Below the pieces are notes generated by a model, which saw only the letters and a list, made by a program, of their open reading frames with translations, was not told the DNA's origin and searched no databases. From NCBI GenBank assembly GCA_023159155.1, contig JAJNNX010000013.1:434001-498000 (forward strand): a stretch of 64,000 bases of DNA, given 5' to 3'. Shown piece by piece: positions 23,619-33,509 of the stretch; position 1 is the stretch's first letter, and each line of letters begins with the position of its first letter. The translations under genes were made by a program, and so were the position numbers. The stretch is from Ustulina deusta. Lineage: Eukaryota > Ascomycota > Sordariomycetes > Xylariales > Xylariaceae.

Positions 23619-25732
23619 TTATTGAGTTGGTTGGTAAGCTGGTGGAGGTGCGTCATCACGCTCTTCCCATCGTTTCTCGTTCCGCTGTTTCTCATCGTAC
23701 ACCCGACGAGCGATTTCGTCAGCCATTTTCATAATCCAAGCTTGCTCTAGAATCACCGAAGAGGTGTCTGAGCCAGTGGGTTTTGATGGTTCGAAATCGG
23801 GCCGCCTGGATGATGCGACTTGCTCTATTACCCGCTCCCTATGACTCAAGGATACTTCACTTTCGTCCAGAGCTAGCGTGGTGGGCGCTCTATCTGTTAT
23901 AATAGGCTCCTCGTAGATGTCCATGTTCAATGGGGGCCTGATGGGTGTCGACTTCTTGTCACCGTTGAACCGGGCCCGGTTGGGAACTTGTGGTAGCGCC
24001 GTTTCTTCTTCAACTTCCTCAGGGATTGATATGGGTAAAATAGGTTCTGAAATGGGGATGGTAACCGATACTGTGTCTGACACGGTGTCTCCCGTATCGC
24101 TACTTGTCTCGCTCACAGTCTTCGGCCTCCGTAAGTTGACTACGCGGGTCTTCTTTTTCCGAAGATTTCTTGAATGTTTTCCGACTCCCAGACCTAGCCC
24201 GGTGGTAGCGGAGTTAAAACTGACCAAAGAGGGTCGCGAGGTTAGGGAACCCTGATCCATGCTACTGGCGTCGGTGAATGTGTAGGTCGTCGAACTACCT
24301 TGTGTAGAAGGCATTCGGTATAAGGTAGGTGCTGCAATTGGTGTAGATACACCAGTATCGTGTCGTTCCGTAGGACCAGCCCAAGCCCTAAACATGACAT
24401 TGCGGATACCTGGTGTGAACAAAGACAATGTTCGGTGAGAATCAGTCAAAGCGGCCAATCTCAACATGTTCTTCTGTGAAAATAACGATTGTGCCCCCGA
24501 CCCACTGTCTAGTGATAATGAAGCAATCTCGGTTGCGTCAAGGACATGACCATGAGAGTCAACTGCTTCAACGGGCGGGTTTGCGAACGGGTCAATAACA
24601 GCTTCATTTTCAACATTTTCTTTTACTATCTCCTCTTCCCTAGGCATTTGGTCAGGGCACCATAGTCGAAGTGAGAGCTTATGGATAATGGCTGGCAGTT
24701 CATCCATCATCAAATTTCTCAATTGGCCTTCAATGGTTCTTTGAAGATAGTCGCGAACAAACTGGATTGAATCGAAGGTCGATGAGACCTTGAGAGATTC
24801 AAGAGGGTCATTGCGGAAGACCAGCGTGATACCTTTCTGCTTAGAAAAGACTAAGATGATGAATGCGGACAGCTTGATCTCAGACAAAGTAATGGACAGT
24901 GGTATTGTCAACCCAGCGGCGGCCGCCAAGGGCTGCGGCGACGTGAAGGTTGGCTTGGCTGAGAGATATGTGTTTAACGGATTTGCCTGCATTGCAGCGT
25001 ATTAGCTACTACATGACGCAAAAGCAAGTCTGACATCTTAATGGGGGGGACTTAAGAAACATGGCCAAAGCGCAGACCCTGGCCTCTCATTTGAGAAATT
25101 CATGCGGTAGCTCCACAGACAGAGAACCATGGAATTGTTGCATTGTCCTCGTGACAATTTGTGGAAAAGGGGCAACGCTTTGGGGAAGGGTTGGGAACTG
25201 GGCTCGGAGGGGAGAAGACTTGGGAGGGGACGAGGGCATGCCGCATACTCGTAGCGAGGAGCACTTGCTGCAGTGACACAAGAACTAGAAATCTTGTGGG
25301 AATCTAGCTTCGCTAGCTTCGCGAGCTCTTAGAATAGGTGCCATCCGGCAAACGGAACGAGATAGGAAATGCTCAGCGGCAAGATAGGCGCTGGTTCAAG
25401 TCCGGGGCTCCATGCTCGACGGTGTGACTAATTCGTAGATGGAGATCTAGAAGGACCACACGTACCTGAACTCTTGTTCGCAGTGTCAGGAAAGCATCAC
25501 CAGAATAGCACATCTTGAATATGCCGCGAAACCTATCTTCAGCAAGGTCTCCAATCTCGAGGATCTCGAGGTCTGGGGGGACAGACCCCAGGTTGAACTC
25601 GGTGACGAGAATATCATCGACAATGATAGGCGGCTTCGGGTACTTGTTCAAGGCGTTTGTCAGGAGCTCCTGGGCACGCTTGTAGAACTCAGCATCGGCC
25701 GCAAGTGGCGACCAGTTGAAGTTGAAGGCCAT
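23619..25732 (-). CDS. MDM34: Mitochondrial distribution and morphology protein 34, ERMES subunit
   Basis: Two exons (minus): 25732-25466 (89 codons) and 24986-23619, giving 544 aa. Mdm34 sits in the outer mitochondrial membrane and forms the ER-mitochondria encounter structure with Mmm1, Mdm10 and Mdm12, moving phospholipids and tethering the organelles. The N-terminus [10 protein letters not shown] and the block [22 protein letters not shown] (about 35-56) are diagnostic. The lipid-binding SMP domain spans the exon junction (TRVQ / ANPLNTYL) to about residue 195. The remainder is low-complexity and basic, ending in a Pro-rich PPPAYQ tail. The intron (24987-25465, 479 nt) is long for this genome; its donor is GTACGT and its acceptor CAG. 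A repeated 12-mer lies just upstream of the start. Confidence 0.95.
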
Positions 25733-27398
25733 GGTCAGGACTGGCTTCGAGGACTTCTACATGCGCATCGTTGAGGGTGAAGCGTATCGCAGCGTGATAT
25801 GGTTGACCGCCTGTCGACTTAAGAAGGAATCGATGCGGGACGCGATAAGGTTGACCGCCCCTCGACCGAAGAAGGGTTCGTATGCGACCTAATATGCTTG
25901 ACCGCCTGTCGCCCGTACATAAAATACAGACCGCCTGTCGTCCCGCACAAAAGCTAGCCCCGGTCGACCAACGCAAAAAAATGTCCAGGGTGGATCGTGA
26001 ACTCGCTAGCTGCCTCGGAGAGTTGTGTCTCGTGGGTGCAGGGGGTGCTGTTCAATGCGAGGGTCGAAGGCGGGAAAACGGCAGAGCACAGGAGCATTAA
26101 TGAACGGGAGAGGGTGAATTCGGTTGAGAGAAGTATTTATTGCGGATTGCTGGTGCGAGATCGAGGGCTTGTCGCCAGGGCTCGGTGCTCAATGGAAAGA
26201 ACCTCCCGTCGGCTTGATGGGAGGAATCCGGGGGTCCAGATGGATTTTTCGGGATGTTTTTGTCTGTGTGCATAAAATGACGCTGTGCAAGGTGTATCGC
26301 CGGGGCATTGGCAGGAGGCGATAGGCCGCTGCTGCGAGTCCCTGACTCCAGTAAATGATGTGTAATGCGTGTGTTGTACCCGCAGCCCTGCAGTGGTCTG
26401 CGTCGAGAAAAGATAGCGCTCCATATTTCCTAGTTGGCTGGTCCTAATTGGCTGGCGAAAGCTACAAACGGCAATTAGTGGGTGGGTCGCGTGTTTAGCG
26501 TGTGGCGGAGGGGCTGGAGAAAACGCGCTGGACACAACCGGTTTATGCTCGTTGAACTCTTTGGGTCGTGACGAGCGGATGGTCTATGCACAGTCACGGT
26601 CTCAATTTCCCTTTATCCTATCCAGCATAATACTACATATTATTTGCACTATTATGCGTGGATTGTGCTGCACCCCCCAGTACTAACTTACCTAGTACTA
26701 GCCTAGCTGTCTGCTGCTACCCAGCAGCAGTATATATAGGGGAACTTGGAAGTCGGTCGAATGCCATGGTTTGGTCGCGTGAGCCTGTCAGCTCATTATT
26801 CCACCACGCCGCTATCACGAGACGTGTGTAGTGGACATAGTGTAGCACACCTGTATGCGTACATGCCTACACTACAAATCGACCATGAGGGGTCATTGGC
26901 AAGCTAATAAACCTCGGATGTCTCCTGTTCTTGGTGGCATTCGATGATGATGCTACCACTCAGTACTCGTCCGTTGCATTGCACCTTTCGCGCCCTCTCG
27001 CTAGGGAATAGAAAACCCACCATTTTTCGACCACCAACACACCACCCACTGAAAGTGGCTTCTTATCAGCACTTCCGCACATCACGTATCCACTGTTGCG
27101 TGAGCATAACCTGTACATTCTTGGTGAGTTTGTAGATCTGAAATATCACGCAAACCTGTCTTGCATGGTTGCGATGAATGAATCGTGATGATAGGGTGTG
27201 GCAGAACCTTAGGTAGTCGAGGTACGGTTGGGCTTTATTATTCTCTTTCTATTACCCCATTAAGTAATTACCGTGAAATCTACGGGAAGCATACTAGCTC
27301 TCTTGCCGTATAACCCCCATCCAGGTTGCCCTCAGTTTACTAAGCTTTTCCTTGATTCCATTAGTTCCGACGCCGTAGAGAGTACGTTTGCCTTGCGC
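25733..27398. other. Intergenic between MDM34 and IPK1
   Basis: About 1.7 kb with no recognisable gene. It holds the MDM34 promoter (with four copies of a GACCGCC-type word at 25803-25940) and the IPK1 3' flank. A minus-strand 132-codon frame at 26137-26535 has random-looking composition. Confidence 0.55.
25803..25940. repeat. Four dispersed copies of a TTGACCGCCTGTCG-like word
   Basis: Near-identical copies start at about 25803, 25851, 25898 and 25927, at spacings of about 48, 47 and 29 bases. Copies 1 and 3 are identical over 14 bases, copy 2 has one or two changes, and copy 4 lacks the first two bases. They lie 70-210 bp upstream of the MDM34 start codon. They could be a degenerate tandem duplication or binding sites for a regulator with a CCG-containing target. 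Confidence 0.7.
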
Positions 27399-28427
27399 CT
27401 ATGGCCGACTCAATACACACTGCGTCAAGATGGGTGTGTCGACTTGCTCCTCGCACATGTACCAGCCGTTGTCGACCAGGTTCCAGTGAGACTCCTGCCA
27501 GTACGTCTGCTTCTCCTCCCAATTCTTCTTGTCGACATCTGCAAGCTTGATCTCCACATCCATATCGACATCGGCGGGCATGCGGACGTAGCAGGAGCAG
27601 TCTCGCAGTGTCATGGCCAGTCCGAACTCGGGATCCGACGGGTTGTCTAGGAGCGCTTGGTCGGGATCCCCCTTCGTCTGTAGCTCACGAAGCTTCTTTA
27701 AAATCCCGCTTATTTCAAACGCATCCGCCAGCCGTTTTTGATCTCGCCCTGTCCATTCTGGTGCGAGACGTTTGATGGTGTCCATGACTATGCCTGGATT
27801 CTCATGCATGAGACCAAGGGGACATATCGGTACCGACACCACTTGTCCCTTCGTCAGCTTCTGATTGTTGCGGAACGCCTCCCGCGCACACGTCCGACAG
27901 CGCTTTGCATCCGACGGGGCGATCGGCGACTGCGCCAGCCACTTGGGCTTGAACTCGAGAACCGAATAGCCAGGTGACGTACTCATGTCTTGGATCAGCA
28001 TGGCGTAGCCGGCCCGAATCTCGCTCTCGTCCATCTTGTTCCTCTTTTGATGTAGTATGCCGGCAACCTCGGCCGATATCTGGATAAGGGCTTGAGGAAC
28101 GAGATGTTGGCGACCGACACGGTCTTCGACCTGACCTTCATGAAATTCTTGGAGGGTCTCATAGTCGCAGGGTGTCACACCTAGCGTGGCCTTGGGGACA
28201 CGGAGGAGGGTGCCCTCAAATCGCCCCTTTGGGGCTGTTGGATCTTTTGATTCCCAGACAGAAAAGACAGCATTGGCCCGGCCTTCCGCAACGTACTCAA
28301 AATTGACCTTTTGAGGGCTATTAATAAGATCCTCGCACTCTCGGAGTATATTGACCTCAAGATCATCGTCGATATGGGGTTTGTCTTGAGAGATTGGCTT
28401 GGATCGCTGTTTCCATATTGCTTCCAT
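27399..28427 (-). CDS. IPK1: Inositol-pentakisphosphate 2-kinase (IPK1)
   Basis: Single exon, 342 aa. IPK1 (PF06090) phosphorylates the 2-position of inositol pentakisphosphate to make phytic acid (IP6), which supports mRNA export and feeds inositol pyrophosphate synthesis. Visible family motifs are the nucleotide-binding loop EGRANAVF at residues 48-55, the catalytic-lobe motif EFKPKW at 158-163, and a RCRTC cysteine pair at 176-180 that belongs to the family's zinc-binding site. The size fits fungal members. The start follows an in-frame A/T-rich leader and gives a short N-terminus before the conserved region. Confidence 0.92.
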   Translation of the reverse strand: MEAIWKQRSKPISQDKPHIDDDLEVNILRECEDLINSPQKVNFEYVAEGRANAVFSVWESKDPTAPKGRFEGTLLRVPKATLGVTPCDYETLQEFHEGQVEDRVGRQHLVPQALIQISAEVAGILHQKRNKMDESEIRAGYAMLIQDMSTSPGYSVLEFKPKWLAQSPIAPSDAKRCRTCAREAFRNNQKLTKGQVVSVPICPLGLMHENPGIVMDTIKRLAPEWTGRDQKRLADAFEISGILKKLRELQTKGDPDQALLDNPSDPEFGLAMTLRDCSCYVRMPADVDMDVEIKLADVDKKNWEEKQTYWQESHWNLVDNGWYMCEEQVDTPILTQCVLSRP

Positions 28428-29350
28428 TATCGAGAGAAAAATAGAGAGAGCTAGAGAGAGTTTTAAGATTAGGATTATGGTATTAAAAAATGTTGAAAAG
28501 AAGATGCTCGTTTAAGACCGAAATAGAAACCAGAGAAACCAAATGTTCACTGACGCGGCGTTGAAACGAGACGGAGCGCTTGAGGCCAGACTGGTCGCGT
28601 GACAAGTGTTTCGAGCCAACTGGCAAAAAGCGAGAGACGTGACAAAACGAGCGAAGGATTGAGAGACGACCTTCAGATTATATTGGTGATTGGTTGGCAA
28701 CTTTGAGGCTTGAAAGAGAGAAATGGTGGTGATGCCAACATCTGAGTCCAAGCGCAGGGATCTAGCGTAGCCCGTGGCGACGGGGCATGGCAGCTTCGCG
28801 CGGCATCCTGGGATGGCCCAGGAACGACGCGCCCTCTTTAGAGATAGCTTAGGTCGGGCTCTTCAGACATTCAACACTCCCAAGACTCCTTCTTCCATGC
28901 AGAATGCAAAGTTCCGTGTGCACCGCCCACCGACTAACCTGGGTAGCCCAATTGCTGGAGTAACATGCGGCTACTCTATCAGTAGGGTGTCCATCGCCTC
29001 TCGCTAGTCCGGGTGGCAGGGCTTCGATTGGCTGGCGGTGGTCGGAGTTCTGTGGGAGCCATGATCTAGTGTGTAGGGGAGATCAACACCATCATGCAAG
29101 ACCTAAATATACTTTCTGGAGGTACTCGCGCGACGGTCTCGTGTATCGAGCGTGTTCAATGTATTGGTCTATTGTACGATCGGGTACCTATGCTATACCT
29201 GCCATTCCCTGCGTTCCACGATCGGTTAACGCATACTATAAATATATCGATACCCGTGCTCAGAGATTGTGCCCTATATAAAACCCCGATGAAGCCGTAA
29301 CGCCAGCGCCTGTTCATGCATTCCAGTGATATGTCTACGGTTACGAAGCA
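28428..29350. other. Intergenic between IPK1 and the ENT transporter
   Basis: About 920 bp. The first 100-200 bp are A-rich and GA-rich on the plus strand (CT-rich on the IPK1 strand), fitting a 5' UTR and promoter of IPK1. No gene is seen. Confidence 0.55.
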
Positions 29351-30765
29351 TTAGATGCCGGCTGCAGTAAAACTCAATAAGCTACCAGCCGTCAGTCCGG
29401 CCACAAGGCAGAGCCCCATGAATGCCCCAGAGGCCTCGCGCTCGCTTTCATCAACCCACTCGCCTGCGGCCATCATGCAGTCAGAAGCCAGCCAGCCGTT
29501 GGTCAAGCCAAACGGCAGCTGAACAAGCAGGAGGTAGAACAAATCACTATTGACCACGGCACCACGGCCATGGATGTTGCAGAGAAGATACAGCGGCAGG
29601 AACACTGAACGTGCAATGCTGAAGCCGAACAAAACGACTGGCCGATGTCGCAGTGAGATGACGAGCGGAACTGACCGTCCTATCAAATCCCCGAAATTCC
29701 AAAAGAAGAATCCAAGAGGGATGAAGACGGCAGGTCGAAGCAGCGCATTCGCGTCGCCAGATGGTGCTACGGACAAGATTTTCGAGGTGAAGACAGGGAA
29801 GAACATCGTTAGGGTGAAACATAAAAACACGCCACCGGAAAGCCAGTACAATTTCCCGAACAGCTGTGCCATGCTAACGACTTTGCGCGCAGCACGTTCC
29901 GCCTCTTCAATGCTGGCCACAGATTCCGCCAGGGTTTCTGCCATTCGGTTCTCGATCATCGCATTGTGTCGCCGGACGAGCGGAATGAAGGCAACGAGTG
30001 CCACTACTGATACTGCCACGGCCGTCAGGAAGTAGATGAACGCCGCCGTCCCGTTTTCTGGCTCAGCCGCCACAGCTTCCGGAGATGGCGCAACGAGAAC
30101 CGAAATGACCTGAACCAGGGACGGCAGAACACCAGCGACGCCCTGGCCAGCCATGATGGCCTGCATGTACTCGGACCTCCCAAAGCTCGATGCGAATGCG
30201 AGCACGCCGTTCTGCAGCAGTGCAGTAGCCCACGAGGTCAACGCTACCATGGCCAACAGAAAGACGAGGTACGTCGTGGCGGTCGCATCGAGGAACGCCT
30301 TGGACGAAACCACCAGCAGCGCAAAGACCACAGCATTAAGGTAGAGCGCGGAATTGATCCGGAACGGGTAAGAGGCTGAGTGCTGCCGATTGGCTAGGAG
30401 GGTCGCCCCGGCGAGATTCGTGAGCGTCGACACGGAGAGAATCGCGGACTGGAAGTTTTTGAGGGCCCAGTCGTCTGCTTCGAAGCGATGTTGGAAATAC
30501 GGCGCGGCTGCAAGGAACATGTTCCTATCCCAGTCGTCAGTTAGACCATGGAGACTCTGCACATTCGGCGAGGGCGCGCGCAAACATACCAGGCCCATAG
30601 CATCGCGATGCCGAGCACACCGAATATGCCGTACTCAACCCACGAGAAGGGCACGTCATGTTCGTCGGTGCTTTCGGGTCCCGGGGCGACGCCTTCGTCG
30701 TAGAGCGGTCGATATTCTTGGTCGTCTGCCTCCCCCTTTTGAAATAGCGATCGGAAGCGATCCAT
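29351..30765 (-). CDS. Equilibrative nucleoside transporter (ENT/SLC29 family)
   Basis: Two exons (minus): 30765-30590 and 30524-29351, giving 449 aa. The splice joins MLWAW to NMFLAAAPYF, reconstructing the hallmark first membrane helix of ENT transporters (WVEYGIFGVLGIAMLWAW). The intron is 30525-30589 (65 nt, GTATGT donor, TAG acceptor). About 40 acidic cytosolic residues precede the first helix. The rest has roughly ten further hydrophobic segments, a charged central loop (about residues 260-285) and the C-terminal helices, consistent with 11 transmembrane helices. Yeast has one homologue, Fun26, in the vacuolar membrane, which releases nucleosides. A plasma-membrane role is also possible. 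Substrate cannot be told from sequence. Confidence 0.93.
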
Positions 30766-31574
30766 CTTTGCTGTCCGAGCGAGGCGGAATAGAAGGCCAC
30801 GATGCAGTGCGCATTGAGCCAGATGAGGAATGAGGAAGCGGCTAGGTAGGGACTGTCAGAAGTGGATATCTCGGAGCTTAATACCATGTAGCGCATGATG
30901 ACCGGACTGACAACCTGGAGCTACCTACAATACCTATTGGGCTGGGCGGGGCCACCCAAGAACTCTGCCTACCTACTCTATACTACCTATCTCCGGGCAT
31001 ACCTTGCCTACTATCTAGGTGCCCAGGTGTCCAGATGCAGGCGGGCAGTGAACTCTACGTAGTGTGTGCATAGCAGGGTCATTCATGCTTGTCACAAGGC
31101 AGATAACGGGAACTGCAAGATAAGCCATCCCATCCGTGGCAGACTGACCGTTCAGGCCGGTGGACGTGGCTAGCCCCGTCAAGCCCTGTTTTCTATTTAC
31201 GCCTGTTCGACGTGGTGGTCATGCGCCGTCATATGTGGCGGCAAGTGGGCGCCTTGTGTTTCATCCCTCTCAGGTAGCATTCAGTTTGGCCTCCATTCCT
31301 TGGCAAAAAGTTATACGTAGATGCACCACAACGTGATGCGTTCGCCGTGATGCTTTTATTCATCCACCACTTTAGACTAAGTGCTGTACCGATTTCCTCC
31401 CTCAACCAAGCTTATTGTGCACTGCATTATTCTATTCCGTCCTGTAATGCAGGCTGCCTACCTATACCTAGGTAGGTACTCTATAGACAAGTAGACAACA
31501 ACGGATGAAGTGTCTATCTAGGCGGCAAAAGACGCAATCTATTTCATCAAAATCATGCTTCTAGCCACTAATTT
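30766..31574. other. Intergenic between ENT transporter and RPF1
   Basis: About 800 bp without a gene. It contains TACCTA-type words near 30920-31020 and 31450-31480 and the ENT promoter side. Confidence 0.6.
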
Positions 31575-33509
31575 TTATAGATTAAATCGCTTGCGATTCT
31601 TTTCCATCTTGGCTTGCCATTGCCAGTGCGTAGGATCGGCTGGATCGCTGCCAGCTCTCCCGATCCCTCGGTCGATACGCCGTAACTAATTAAAAGTTAA
31701 TGCCTGACAAACCAGCCAAGTAGGGACAAAGGTCATACCTTTAGGGTGAACCTAGGCCCTAACTCTTGCAATCCTATAGAGTGATTAGGTTAGTCTAACG
31801 GGTCTTGAAGTCTGTAGATGTGGAGTGTATGTAACAGAGGCATAGCAAAGGTGTGTAAAGTGATGATGGAGCGGGTCAAAACTGAATAATACGGATTGTC
31901 TGGTAACGGCATTCCCAACAATGATACCGCAAGATGTTTATGGATAATTGGAGTCACCTCAGGTAACTTCTACTAGGTTGGGTTCATCCAACGATCGGAA
32001 CTGGGCGAGAGAGAAGTGCTGAAACTCACCCGTGCGAATATTTTCAACGCCGCGCATCTCTGTGCCATCTGCTCCGACCACGCTCTTTTCGGTGGCCCTC
32101 TTCTCACGTATAATATACCGATGTCTCCGGAAGAATATATAGTCTCGACTTGAAAAGGGACATTAGAACAGAGCCCCACAGACAGATTTTATATCCTACC
32201 TATTATGAAACATGACACACTGTCGCCCGGCCAGCTCTGGGGTCGATGGAAATAAGCTTTGTAATAGCCTTGCCGCCAGGTGGCCAAGAGGCGTTGAGAA
32301 GTTGTTGAGCAACAATTCCGGATAATGAGAAGTCGGATTACCGTGTCCAGGCTGGAAATCAACGTCAGCAATAACCTTTTATCCGGAGTAGGGTCTTAGG
32401 AACACGCAGGGCTTCCTGGAATGTGGAACTAGCCAAAATATGGACAAATGATGCATGATAATACTCACGAGTTTTCGGCCTTCGGTCCAAGAACTTATGC
32501 TTGTGATGTAGTTAGCAAACATATGGGCTCAATGAAACGCCTGTAGGCAAAGCCCCGGTGCCGATTTCTTACGAGAAGTGAAATGTAATCTTTGAAGGTA
32601 GATCAATAATATCGACACCGATTGGCATTTTGTTGTCCTCCCGTATCACGAGGAGCGAGGAGAACCCTCGATTCTCGGCGAATTTCGATATTTCACGAAC
32701 ACTGTACTTATGTCCCTGTAGAATTTGATTTTAGCAACCATCATCCCATCCCAGGAAATAGTTAGGCATTATATTTGACATAATGCCCACTATACTTACA
32801 TATTTGTGTGCAGATCGGCGAACATATTTTGAATTTGGGAATATGCCCTCGAAGGTATGCGCGATGTCATGTAATGTTGAGTTCAAGCTGGTGGTAATGA
32901 GGACTATACGGGTAAGTATGGTGTCGAGCCAGGAACATACATGGTTCAAATAGTGGTTTAATCAGGGACACAATAATATAGAGTATATATACACTCACTT
33001 TTTGGCTCTTGAGGACGAGAGTTGTCTGAGAAAAGAGATGGAAATTTGGTGAGGAGGGACTCGGGTGTAAGGTCTATGTTGGACGTTGAGGCGATCGATG
33101 GCGCGAGGCTGCTCTGTCTGGGACGCGATTGGGTAGCTGCGCCTTCATTGGGATCTTCGTTGTCTTCGTCTGCGTCGGAGTCCAACATGCTATCGGCATC
33201 GTCGTCATCCTCGTTGCCATGATCGTCTCCTGCTTGCGTGGCTTCTATCGCCTGCCGGTCGGCGTCTTCTTGTTGCTGAATCCGCCGTCGTCTCAGCGCC
33301 TGTACATCCACGCTGCTTGTGAGCTCGTCGTCATCGACATCATCCCAGACTCGCTTCTGATCTAGGGTGAGTGGCCTATTCTTTTCGAGTCGAGCTGCTC
33401 TCAAAGCTGGGTCTCTTTTTTCCTCCCTCTTCCTATTAAATCTCCTTTCCCTCTTCTCTTTGGCTCGGGCTGTCTTTTGAGCCACGGTGCGATTCCTATG
33501 CGACACCAT
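31575..33509 (-). CDS. RPF1: Ribosome production factor 1 (Brix-domain protein)
   Basis: Eight exons (minus): 33509-32999, 32903-32800, 32715-32573, 32499-32469, 32351-32200, 32148-32030, 31773-31739, 31685-31575. All phases agree and give 401 aa. Rpf1 is a nucleolar factor for 60S subunit assembly and ITS2-containing pre-rRNA processing. The first exon encodes a basic N-terminus, a conserved RPLTLDQKRVWDDVD block, and a long acidic tract rich in Asp. The Brix domain starts near residue 170 (ILITTSLNSTLH) and runs through KYSVREISKFAENRG, FHFSISSWTEGRKL, PGHGNPT, RDYIFFRRHRY, TEKSVVGADG and GLQELGPRFTLK. It ends with a basic tail finishing KRFNL. Seven introns, including exons of only 31 and 35 nt, make it the most intron-rich gene in the window. 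Every junction is supported by the conserved protein. Confidence 0.93.

Noticed and set aside
25388..25412. GGTTCAAGTCC word resembling a tRNA T-loop
   Set aside because: No acceptor, D or anticodon arm at the right spacing, and the 5-bp T-stem fails.
26137..26535. 132-codon minus-strand frame between MDM34 and IPK1
   Set aside because: Low-information composition, no conserved domain and overlapping plus-strand frames.
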